Shown: positions 15,515-21,093 of the stretch, in pieces | How positions within the stretch are numbered: position 1 is the first letter of the stretch | Layout of the letters: every line of letters starts with the position of its first letter | Assembly (NCBI GenBank): GCA_045537285.1 | Contig: JAZSPC010000004.1 | Coordinates: 1 to 21,093 of the forward strand | Reading direction: 5' to 3' | Origin: HGM13634 sp045537285 | GTDB lineage: Bacteria; Bacillota; Clostridia; TANB77; CAG-508 | DNA length: 21,093 nt | Made by a program: the position numbers and the translations under genes | The notes under the pieces: generated by a model | Databases searched by the model: none | Told to the model about the DNA's origin: nothing | Seen by the model: only the letters and a program-made list of their open reading frames with translations

Positions 15515-15543
15515 ATATTATCATGTTTTTATTTAAAATGCAA
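15515..15543 (-). promoter_or_regulatory. Promoter of the T-box leader and ileS
   Basis: On the minus strand TTGCAT (15538-15543) is followed after 17 bases by TAATAT (15515-15520); a GATAAT two bases earlier is an alternative -10. The start would be near 15508, shortly before stem I. The -35 abuts the end of a 15-bp inverted repeat. Confidence 0.55.
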
Positions 15544-15613
15544 TAGTTTCAATTAAAAAATGCTAGATTCACCTAGCATTCTATCTTTCATCATCATCTT
15601 TAATTGAAACTAT
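15543..15613. repeat. 15-bp perfect inverted repeat nested around a terminator
   Basis: ATAGTTTCAATTAAA at 15543-15557 is the exact reverse complement of TTTAATTGAAACTAT at 15599-15613. One arm is inside the last codons of the 108-aa gene, the other lies beyond the T-tract of its terminator and touches the -35 of the ileS promoter. The terminator stem (15559-15580) sits between the arms. Confidence 0.8.
15554..15580 (-). terminator. Rho-independent terminator after the 108-aa gene
   Basis: On the minus strand AATGCTAG and CTAGCATT form an 8-bp stem with a 6-base loop, followed by a run of T (TTTTTTAATT). It starts directly at the stop codon (15581-15583). Confidence 0.85.
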
Positions 15614-15907
15614 ATCCTTTACTTCTTTATATTCCTCTTCAAATAATGGAGTTATTTTCATTTCTAAATCGATATTTTCCATTAAACACTCTGTAACTTC
15701 ACGTACATCCAAATTTTTCTCTTGTGCATATTCTAATATAGCATCTTTCACCATACTTATTAATTTATTTCTGTCTTTAAATATTATTTTAGTAGAGCTT
15801 TTCCTGCTTGGATTTATAACTCCTTCTACATTATATTGAGATTCTATTATTAATTTAATTTTTTTATAAAAATTAGTTTCTATTACTTCTTTGTTTGCTT
15901 TTTTCAT
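15581..15907 (-). CDS. Protein of unknown function, 108 aa
   Basis: I do not recognise a family. It is a soluble, mixed-charge, mainly helical protein. It has a basic N-terminal half (KKIKLIIESQY, SRKSSTKIIFKDRNKL) and an acidic C-terminal half ending in a run of aspartates (SIKDDDER). No membrane span, cysteine pair or nucleotide-binding motif is visible. In many Firmicutes the gene before ileS is divIVA, but this protein lacks the length and coiled-coil signature of DivIVA. The ATG at 15905-15907 has GAGGTG 5 bases upstream. It is monocistronic, with a good promoter (15947-15975) and a terminator directly at its stop codon. Confidence 0.8.
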   Translation of the reverse strand: MKKANKEVIETNFYKKIKLIIESQYNVEGVINPSRKSSTKIIFKDRNKLISMVKDAILEYAQEKNLDVREVTECLMENIDLEMKITPLFEEEYKEVKDIVSIKDDDER

Positions 15908-15946
15908 AAAAACACCTCTTTATAGCTAAAATATATTTACAAATAA

Positions 15947-15975
15947 ATTATAGCATATTTTTCAATATTCTTCAA
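15947..15975 (-). promoter_or_regulatory. Sigma-A promoter of the 108-aa gene
   Basis: On the minus strand TTGAAG (15970-15975) and TATAAT (15947-15952) are 17 bases apart, with an extended -10 TG one base before TATAAT. Confidence 0.75.
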
Positions 15976-16007
15976 ACATTTTCTTAATTAGTATTATATA
16001 CTAAATG

Positions 16008-16038
16008 AAAAAGATGTTGGAAATCTCAACATCTTTTT
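16008..16038 (-). terminator. Rho-independent terminator after the 105-aa gene
   Basis: A perfect 12-bp stem (AAAAAGATGTTG / CAACATCTTTTT) with a 7-base loop lies 9 bases past the stop codon. T-runs occur on both sides, so it could work in either direction. Confidence 0.85.
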
Positions 16039-16047
16039 TTGATAATT

Positions 16048-16365
16048 TCATCCTACCACACTGATAATAACTTCTTTGCTAAACAGTTTATATACCAAAT
16101 GGTCTATGTGTTTCACATCCATCTTGCAAAGAATCTTGTTTACAGTGTTTAATGATATGCTTTTGGAAAATTCAACTGTTACCTGTACATCTGAACCAAG
16201 AAGATCATGCAATTCATGTGCAATTTCATAATTTGTACCTGATGCATATTTTCTTAAATATGTTTCCATAGCATCAGATACAATTTTTGTTCTTCCCGCT
16301 TCATCTTTTGTGGAATAAAAGTTGAATTCCAATTTGGTTACTTCGAAACATCCTTTCCGTGCCAT
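16048..16365 (-). CDS. Protein of unknown function, 105 aa, atypical codon use
   Basis: No family recognised. The protein is soluble and starts MARKGCFEVTKLEFNFYSTKDEAGRTKI. Two cysteines (C6, C80) and several histidines (H50, H53, H86, H89) form no clear metal motif. The coding sequence uses CGG, TTC, AAC, TCC, ACC, CAG, CTG, AAG and GTG codons, which neighbouring genes largely avoid, and its GC content is visibly higher. Transfer from another genome is therefore possible. The ATG at 16363-16365 has AAGGAGG 8 bases upstream. It stands alone between a strong extended -10 promoter and a terminator, inserted between clpX and the 108-aa gene. Confidence 0.8.
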   Translation of the reverse strand: MARKGCFEVTKLEFNFYSTKDEAGRTKIVSDAMETYLRKYASGTNYEIAHELHDLLGSDVQVTVEFSKSISLNTVNKILCKMDVKHIDHLVYKLFSKEVIISVVG

Positions 16366-16433
16366 AATTATAGCCTCCTTATTTTTTTGATGCTCGATTT
16401 ACTACAATCTAGCCTTGGCTAAATTATGTTAAT

Positions 16434-16461
16434 ATTATATCACATAAATTTGTTTTTTCAA
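16434..16461 (-). promoter_or_regulatory. Extended -10 promoter of the 105-aa gene
   Basis: On the minus strand TTGAAA (16456-16461) and TGATATAAT (TATAAT at 16434-16439) are 16 bases apart. The leader of about 60 bases contains the small hairpin TAGCC-AA-GGCTA (16410-16421). A 9-bp inverted repeat, TTTGATGCT (16386-16394) and AGCATCAAA (16461-16469), brackets the promoter region. Confidence 0.75.
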
Positions 16462-16481
16462 GCATCAAATAATTAAAACAA

Positions 16482-16511
16482 TACAAGACGTTGATTTTCC
16501 AACGTCTTGTA
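16482..16511 (-). terminator. Terminator-like hairpin after clpX
   Basis: A perfect 12-bp stem (TACAAGACGTTG / CAACGTCTTGTA) with a 6-base loop begins 3 bases past the clpX stop. The minus-strand tail TTGTTTTAATTATTT is T-rich though interrupted. Confidence 0.75.
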
Positions 16512-16514
16512 AAT

Positions 16515-17828
16515 TTATGCCGTTTCTTTATTTTCTGTTATAACTTTTTTCTTTTTTACAGTAGTTTTCTTTTCTTGTTTTAATTCATTTATTACAAGTG
16601 TAGGTTCAGCACCATTTTCTACTGTTTCTTTGGTTATGATACATTTTTCAATATTAGGATTTGATGGTATATCAAACATAATATCTCTCATTATATCTTC
16701 TATAATTGACCTTAAACCTCTCGCACCAGTATTTCTTTGAATAGCTTTATCAACTATTACATCTAATGCTTCTTTTTCGAATTCAAGTTCAACATTATCA
16801 TAACTAACTAATTTTTTATATTGTTTTAATAACGCATTTTTAGGTTCTGTTATTATTCTTATTAAAGTTTCTCTATCTAATTCTTTTAATGTCGTTATAA
16901 TTGGAAGTCTTCCAACAAACTCTGGAATTAAACCGAATTTTAATAAGTCTTGTGGTAAAATTTGTTCATAGATTTTGTATTTATCTATTTCTTTTTTACT
17001 TTCAATATTTGCTCCAAAACCAATTGATTTTTTACCAACTCTATCTTTAATAATTTTATCTAAACCTTCAAAAGCTCCTCCACAGATAAATAATATATTT
17101 TCTGTGTTAATTTGTAAGAAATCTTGATGTGGGTGCTTTCTTCCTCCTTGTGGTGGAACTGATGCAGTTGTTCCTTCTATTATTTTTAATAATGCTTGTT
17201 GAACACCTTCACCACTTACATCTCTTGTTATAGATGGATTTTCAGATTTTCTTGTAATCTTATCTATCTCATCTATATATATAATTCCTTTTTCAGCAAG
17301 TGATATATCATAATCAGCTGCTTGAATAAGTTTTAGTAATATATTTTCAACATCTTCTCCAACATAACCTGCTTCTGTTAATGTTGTAGCATCTGCTATT
17401 GCAAATGGAACATTTAATATTTTAGCAAGAGTTTGCGCAAGAAGTGTTTTACCACTTCCTGTTGGTCCTAATAAAAGTACATTACTTTTTTGTATTTCTA
17501 CATCATTGTTTTCTTCTTCATTATTAATTCTTTTATAATGATTATATACAGCAACAGCTAATGTTTTTTTAGCATTTTCTTGACCTATAACATATTTATC
17601 TAATATATCTTTGATTTCTTTTGGGCTTAACAATTTTTCTTGTTCATCTATTGTATAACCAAATTCATCTTCTACATATGTGTCATTTTCAATAATGTTT
17701 TTACAAACACTAACACATTCATCACATATATATACACCCGGTCCTGCAACTATTCTATTAACTGCTTCCTGAGATTTACCACAAAACGAACATTTTACGT
17801 TTTGAGGAGTGTCTTTTTTCTTTGACAT
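16515..17828 (-). CDS. clpX: ClpX, ATP-dependent unfoldase of the ClpXP protease
   Basis: ClpX hexamers unfold tagged proteins and feed them into ClpP. In 437 residues: a zinc-binding domain with C13, C16, C35 and C38; Walker A GPTGSGKT at 121-128; pore loop GYVGED at 154-159; Walker B IIYIDEID at 182-189; and the ClpP-docking IGF loop at 269-271. A basic tail follows (KKTTVKKKK, about 421-429), longer than in many homologues. The ATG at 17826-17828 has GGGAG 6 bases upstream. It lies 41 bases after clpP in the tig-clpP-clpX cluster, without an internal promoter that I can see, so it is probably transcribed from the tig promoter. Confidence 0.98.
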   Translation of the reverse strand: MSKKKDTPQNVKCSFCGKSQEAVNRIVAGPGVYICDECVSVCKNIIENDTYVEDEFGYTIDEQEKLLSPKEIKDILDKYVIGQENAKKTLAVAVYNHYKRINNEEENNDVEIQKSNVLLLGPTGSGKTLLAQTLAKILNVPFAIADATTLTEAGYVGEDVENILLKLIQAADYDISLAEKGIIYIDEIDKITRKSENPSITRDVSGEGVQQALLKIIEGTTASVPPQGGRKHPHQDFLQINTENILFICGGAFEGLDKIIKDRVGKKSIGFGANIESKKEIDKYKIYEQILPQDLLKFGLIPEFVGRLPIITTLKELDRETLIRIITEPKNALLKQYKKLVSYDNVELEFEKEALDVIVDKAIQRNTGARGLRSIIEDIMRDIMFDIPSNPNIEKCIITKETVENGAEPTLVINELKQEKKTTVKKKKVITENKETA

Positions 17829-17869
17829 AATTTTCTCCCTTTAATTATTCTATTTGTTTCTCTTTTGTT

Positions 17870-18472
17870 TTACATTCTTTTATCCATAATTCCATCAATT
17901 AAACCATATTTTAAAGCTTCTTCTGCTGTCATATAATTGTCTCTTTCTGTATCTTTTTCGATAGTAGCTAAATCTTGACCTGTTCTTTCACTTAATATTT
18001 TATTTAGCTTATCTCTTGTTTTAACCATATGGTCTGCATGTATTTTAATTTCAGTTGTTTGACCTGAAAGTCCGCCACCTGCTATTAATGGTTGGTGAAT
18101 TAATATTTCAGCATTTGGTGTAGCATATCTTTTACCTTTTGTTCCAGAAGCTAAAAGTACTGCTCCCATACTTGCTGCTAATCCAACACATATTGTAGAT
18201 ACAGGACATTTAATATAGTTTATTGTATCTACTATTGCCATACCATCTGTGATTGAACCACCAGGGCTATTTATATATAGATGGATTTCTCTATCTGGAT
18301 CTTCTGATTCTAAGAATAGTAATTGTGCAACTACTAAACTTGCAGAAGTAGGATTAACATCTTCTGCTAAAAATATTATTCTATCTTTTAATAATCTAGA
18401 AAATATATCATAAGATCTTTCACCTTTGCTTGTTTGTTCTATTACATAAGGAACTAAACTATTATCTATCAT
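17870..18472 (-). CDS. clpP: ClpP, proteolytic subunit of Clp protease
   Basis: A serine peptidase that forms a double heptamer chamber and degrades substrates delivered by ClpX. The catalytic triad is S101 (GLAASMGA), H126 (LIHQPL) and D178 (DTERD). The oxyanion segment INSPGGSITDGMAI is at 67-80. After the histidine the sequence reads HQPLIAGGGLSGQTTEIKIH. This has three more residues than the common HQPLGGxQGQATDIxIH, so the handle-region turn is slightly longer. Length (200) is normal. The ATG at 18470-18472 follows AGGAGG. It sits 38 bases after tig and 41 before clpX. Confidence 0.98.
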   Translation of the reverse strand: MIDNSLVPYVIEQTSKGERSYDIFSRLLKDRIIFLAEDVNPTSASLVVAQLLFLESEDPDREIHLYINSPGGSITDGMAIVDTINYIKCPVSTICVGLAASMGAVLLASGTKGKRYATPNAEILIHQPLIAGGGLSGQTTEIKIHADHMVKTRDKLNKILSERTGQDLATIEKDTERDNYMTAEEALKYGLIDGIMDKRM

Positions 18473-18510
18473 TTTATTTCCTCCTAAAATTTACTTATTT
18501 ATCTTTCGAA

Positions 18511-19794
18511 TTATTTAATTTTAGCATTATCTAATAAGAATTTAACAACTGCTTCATTTTTTATAGAATCTTTAACATATGTAACAAATTGTTCATTTGC
18601 TTTTAATTCTTCTGCTGTTTTACCATACATTGCAGCCATTTCTTCTACTTTTTTATTTACATCTTCTTCTGATGCTTCTATATTTTCAGCTTTAACAATT
18701 GCTTCTAAGGTTAATCTTGTTTTTACAGAAGTTTTTGCATTTTCTTCATGTTCTTTTCTGAAATCTTCCATTGATTTTCCTACCATTTGTAAGTATTGTT
18801 CTAATCTAACTCCTTGGTAAGATAATCTTGTTTCCATATCTTTTACCATATTATCAACTTCTGTTTCTACCATTCCTGATGGTATTTCAACTTCAACAGT
18901 TTCAACAGCTGCTTTAACAACTTCGTCTTCCATTTCATATTTTGCTTTATGTTCGTTTTCATGTTCTAATTTTTCTTTGATACTTGCTTTTAATTCGTCT
19001 AGTGTATCGAATTCGCTAGTATCTTTTGCAAAATCATCATTTAATTCTGGTAATTCTTTTTTCTTTATTTCATGTAATTTTACTTTGAACACTGCATCTT
19101 TACCTTTTAATTCTTCTGAGAAGTATTCTTCTGGGAATTTAACATTTATATCTCTTTCTTCATCAATTTTCATTCCAATTATTTGGTCTTCAAATCCTGG
19201 TATAAATGTTTTGCTTCCTATTGTTAATTCATAGTTTTCTCCTTTTCCACCTTCGAAAGCTACGCTATTCACAAATCCTTCAAAATCAATTACTGTGATA
19301 TCTCCTTCTTCTACTGGTCTATCTTCTACATTAACTAATCTTGAATTTCTCTCTTGCATATGTCCTAATTCATGATTTATATCTTCATCAGATACATTAT
19401 ACTCAACTTTTTTTATTTGTATACCTTTATATTTACCTAATTTTACTTCTGGTTTTGTTTGAACAACCGCTGTAAATATTAAGTCTTGTCCTTTACCAAT
19501 TTGTTTTACTTCAATATCTGGTTTGCTTACAGCTTCTATATTGTTTTCTTTTAATTCTCTTTCAAATTCTTCTGGTACTATTTCATTAAAAGTATCTTCG
19601 TAGAACACTTCTGGTCCATAGTGTTTTTCAACCACTGCCATTGGTGCTTTTCCTTTTCTGAATCCTGGAATATTTATGTATTTTGCGGTTTTTGCATATA
19701 CCTTTTTCATTCCTTCATCAAATTTTTTTGCTTCAATTGTGAATTCTAATTTTAATTCATTATTGTTTTCTGTTTTTTCAATTTTTACGCTCAT
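18511..19794 (-). CDS. tig: Trigger factor, ribosome-associated chaperone
   Basis: Trigger factor binds the ribosome exit site and shields nascent chains. In 427 residues: an N-terminal ribosome-binding domain with the GFRKGKAP signature at 44-51, an FKBP-type peptidyl-prolyl isomerase domain (about 160-245, starting GDITVIDFEGF), and a helical C-terminal chaperone domain (about 250-427). Length is normal. The ATG at 19792-19794 has AAAGGAT 7 bases upstream. It heads the conserved order tig-clpP-clpX and has a good promoter at 19832-19859. I found no CIRCE or CtsR operator ahead of it. Confidence 0.98.
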   Translation of the reverse strand: MSVKIEKTENNNELKLEFTIEAKKFDEGMKKVYAKTAKYINIPGFRKGKAPMAVVEKHYGPEVFYEDTFNEIVPEEFERELKENNIEAVSKPDIEVKQIGKGQDLIFTAVVQTKPEVKLGKYKGIQIKKVEYNVSDEDINHELGHMQERNSRLVNVEDRPVEEGDITVIDFEGFVNSVAFEGGKGENYELTIGSKTFIPGFEDQIIGMKIDEERDINVKFPEEYFSEELKGKDAVFKVKLHEIKKKELPELNDDFAKDTSEFDTLDELKASIKEKLEHENEHKAKYEMEDEVVKAAVETVEVEIPSGMVETEVDNMVKDMETRLSYQGVRLEQYLQMVGKSMEDFRKEHEENAKTSVKTRLTLEAIVKAENIEASEEDVNKKVEEMAAMYGKTAEELKANEQFVTYVKDSIKNEAVVKFLLDNAKIK

Positions 19795-19831
19795 TTAATT
19801 CATCCTTTCAAATATATAATTTAGCTAGTAT

Positions 19832-19859
19832 ATTATATCACGTTTTTTTTATATTTCAA
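19832..19859 (-). promoter_or_regulatory. Extended -10 promoter of tig-clpP-clpX
   Basis: On the minus strand TTGAAA (19854-19859) and TGATATAAT (TATAAT at 19832-19837) are 16 bases apart. This is the same architecture as the promoter at 16434-16461. Confidence 0.8.
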
Positions 19860-19936
19860 GGGATTTATGCCAATAAATTGAAATGAGGCTTTTATTTTAT
19901 TAATCACTTATTGAAAATATTGTATGTAAAATATAA

Positions 19937-19967
19937 AAGAACATAAATAAATATTATTTATGTTCTT
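19937..19967 (-). terminator. Rho-independent terminator after the cysteine-rich pilin-like gene
   Basis: A perfect 14-bp stem (AAGAACATAAATAA / TTATTTATGTTCTT) with a 3-base loop is followed on the minus strand by TTATATTTT. It is 34 bases past the stop codon at 20002. The rest of 19860-20001 shows nothing else. Confidence 0.75.
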
Positions 19968-20001
19968 CTTATTTATAAATTTAATATTATATAATTATAT
20001 G

Positions 20002-20394
20002 TTATAGTCCCGCCTTGCAGTAATCGCAATATCCATCTTCATCGTCGTCTACGCAGTCATCATATCCAGCATCTTCATTTATGAAATTGCAATCTGGACA
20101 AACCTCGTCAAATTCATGCCATCCACTGCCCCCATTACGATACACTGTTTCTATGTTTTGATGTTCACATTCATAATCACAAGCAGTACAAATTCCATCT
20201 TCCCACACATGAGAGCATTCCCATCCGCACTCTATGCAAACAAAAACACCTTCATCATCTAGTTCACCATAACATTTTTTTGTTTCATCTGTTCCTGCTT
20301 TCCCACACAAGTCACAAACCGCATACAGTGTATGAGTTCCATCGTCATTTGATTCACCGTGATAACCATATCCTATTACCGTCGTCATGCTCAC
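20002..20394 (-). CDS. C-terminal part of frameshifted cysteine-rich pilin-like protein
   Basis: This reading frame continues the gene that begins at 20908. A GTG at 20392-20394 formally opens it, but no ribosome binding site precedes it and the first eight residues (MSMTTVIG) do not fit the repeat pattern. From residue 9 the sequence YGYHGESNDDGTHTLYAVCDLCG continues the cysteine-rich modules. It holds six C-x2-C pairs, two of them extended to C-x2-C-x3-C-x-H (53-62 and 69-78). It ends with an acidic turn before the last pair (CVDDDEDGYCDYCKAGL), like a calcium-loop. A shift by one base near 20370 joins it to the upstream frame, giving about 301 residues. It is most likely the tail of the same extracellular protein rather than an independent gene. 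Confidence 0.6.
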   Translation of the reverse strand: MSMTTVIGYGYHGESNDDGTHTLYAVCDLCGKAGTDETKKCYGELDDEGVFVCIECGWECSHVWEDGICTACDYECEHQNIETVYRNGGSGWHEFDEVCPDCNFINEDAGYDDCVDDDEDGYCDYCKAGL

Positions 20395-20908
20395 ATTCGT
20401 GACTACATTTTAAACATACTCCATTCTCATATTCATGGTCCTCATCAATAGAGGTTTCATTATCAAATTGCATACCACATGTCTTGCAATAATAACTAGG
20501 ATAGCATGTAAAATCATCACTAGCAGTCCAAACTTCATTCAAATCCCAATCATTAAAACCATCGTGTTCACATATTAATCCACATACTGTACATTTTGTT
20601 GGATGGTACCCTGCATAAGGCTCTCCATCTTCGTCTACTCCTAGTTCATCATCCCATCCTCCGCCTGTGAATTGGTGTACTGAACATGTTTGTTGATTTA
20701 GTTGATTTAAATAATCTAAATACCCATTTAACATTCCTGCTTCATTTTGCAGTGCTTTATTCCATGAGTCTGCTGCATTTTGTGCATATCCTAGTATTCC
20801 ATTTTCTTGTATACTTGATATTGCTACTGCCGCTAAGATTAATAATACTACTATTGTTATTATTAATGCTATTAAGGTTATACCTTTATTTGTTTTTGTA
20901 CTTTTCAT
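20354..20908 (-). CDS. Prepilin-like cysteine-rich surface protein, N-terminal part (frameshifted)
   Basis: The N-terminus has a short basic leader and a type IV pilin-like segment, K8-G9 followed by ITLIALIITIVVLLILAAVA. A prepilin peptidase would probably cut after G9. Mature position 5 is alanine instead of the usual glutamate. A helical stretch follows (QENGILGYAQNAADSWNKA, 34-52), usual in clostridial pilin-like proteins. From about 75 the protein becomes cysteine-rich: C106-x2-C-x3-C113-E-H115, C141-x2-C144, and C165-x2-C-x3-C172-E-H174, probably metal-binding modules outside the cell. The frame ends early at WLSR after residue 180, but the next frame carries on the same pattern, so the gene is interrupted by a one-base frameshift. 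The ATG at 20906-20908 follows AAAGGAGGAT. Its promoter is at 20941-20969. Confidence 0.78.
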   Translation of the reverse strand: MKSTKTNKGITLIALIITIVVLLILAAVAISSIQENGILGYAQNAADSWNKALQNEAGMLNGYLDYLNQLNQQTCSVHQFTGGGWDDELGVDEDGEPYAGYHPTKCTVCGLICEHDGFNDWDLNEVWTASDDFTCYPSYYCKTCGMQFDNETSIDEDHEYENGVCLKCSHECEHDDGNRIWLSR

Positions 20909-20923
20909 TTTTATCCTCCTTTG

Positions 20924-20941
20924 TGTACATTCTTATGTACA
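20924..20941 (-). promoter_or_regulatory. Dyad TGTACAT-N4-ATGTACA at the start site of the pilin-like gene
   Basis: A perfect 7-bp inverted repeat with a 4-base spacer lies between the -10 box and the ribosome binding site, about where transcription should start. It may be an operator for a dimeric regulator or a small 5' hairpin. Confidence 0.45.
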
Positions 20942-20969
20942 TTTTACTATTTCTATTTTTCTTTGTCAA
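20941..20969 (-). promoter_or_regulatory. Sigma-A promoter of the cysteine-rich pilin-like gene
   Basis: On the minus strand TTGACA (20964-20969) and TAAAAT (20941-20946) are 17 bases apart, with the start about 25 bases before the ATG. Confidence 0.75.
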
Positions 20970-21009
20970 TTATTTTTCGACATTTTCTTTTTCCAATTTT
21001 TTCACACAA

Positions 21010-21047
21010 AAAACAGACTCGATTTATATTATTAATCGGTCTGTTTT
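21010..21047 (-). terminator. Strong hairpin terminator at the right edge
   Basis: AAAACAGAC (21010-21018) pairs with GTCTGTTTT (21039-21047), and inside it CGATT pairs with AATCG after a one-base bulge. On the minus strand the stem is followed by six T, so it probably ends a minus-strand gene lying beyond the window. Confidence 0.7.
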
Positions 21048-21062
21048 ATATACATTTATATA

Positions 21063-21090
21063 AAGGCTAACTTCATCAGCCTTATTTTTT
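21063..21090 (+). terminator. Second hairpin with plus-strand T-tract at the right edge
   Basis: AAGGCT (21063-21068) and AGCCTT (21078-21083) form a 6-bp stem with a 9-base loop, followed on the plus strand by ATTTTTT. No plus-strand gene is present in the window to use it, so it may belong to the unseen gene to the right. Confidence 0.4.
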
Positions 21091-21093
21091 ATA

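Noticed and set aside
19795..19930. CIRCE or CtsR heat-shock operator before tig-clpP-clpX
   Set aside because: Neither the TTAGCACTC dyad nor a GGTCAAA heptad repeat is present; only an extended -10 promoter is visible.
20354..20394. Programmed ribosomal frameshift in the cysteine-rich gene
   Set aside because: I see no slippery heptamer, no internal ribosome binding site and no obvious downstream stem in the overlap, so mutation or sequencing error is the simpler reading.

Overview
The window comes from a low-GC, AT-rich anaerobic member of the Bacillota (Clostridia-like), probably an uncultured gut-type lineage. Evidence seen in the sequence: strong AGGAGG-type ribosome binding sites, sigma-A promoters, an isoleucine T-box leader, a tig-clpP-clpX gene cluster, a rubrerythrin/rubredoxin pair, and a pilin-like protein whose N-terminus (KGITLIALIITIV...) is of a type I associate with uncultured gut clostridia. 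The exact taxon cannot be fixed from this sequence. Every gene I can support lies on the minus strand, so the transcription units are read from high to low coordinates.

Layout from right to left, in transcription order. The right edge holds two hairpins. Next is a prepilin-like, cysteine-rich surface protein gene interrupted by a frameshift (20002-20908). Then comes the protein quality-control cluster tig, clpP, clpX (16515-19794), with one promoter upstream of tig and one terminator-like hairpin after clpX. Two small genes of unknown function follow, each with its own promoter and terminator (105 aa, 16048-16365; 108 aa, 15581-15907). An Ile-specific T-box leader (about 15266-15508) controls ileS (12482-15235). 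ileS is followed by a CNNM/CBS/CorC-type membrane protein and the manganese exporter mntP. Next are a YihY/BrkB membrane protein and a 74-aa coiled-coil protein, then an 875-aa protein of unknown function with tandem 14-residue helical repeats. A two-gene operon encodes an HD-domain phosphohydrolase and a Nudix hydrolase, followed by a LOG-family (TIGR00730) nucleotide hydrolase. A two-gene overlapping pair of unknown function comes next, one with DUF4116-like repeats. The left part holds a Zn/Cd-type P1B ATPase, the rubrerythrin-rubredoxin operon, and the first 20 codons of an IS3-like transposase running off the left edge.

Functional themes: proteostasis and translation housekeeping (tig-clpPX, ileS), divalent-metal homeostasis (Zn/Cd ATPase, MntP, CorC-like protein), and peroxide/oxygen protection (rubrerythrin plus a very short rubredoxin). 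There is also nucleotide clean-up (Nudix, HD, LOG) and several lineage-restricted unknowns.

The most interesting items are: the cysteine-rich pilin-like gene with repeated C-x2-C-x3-C-x-H units and a frameshift; the 14-residue repeat protein; the hairpin that would hide the transposase ribosome binding site in read-through transcripts; and a 15-bp perfect inverted repeat nested around the terminator that precedes the T-box promoter. I found no CRISPR array, tRNA, rRNA or recognisable defence system.
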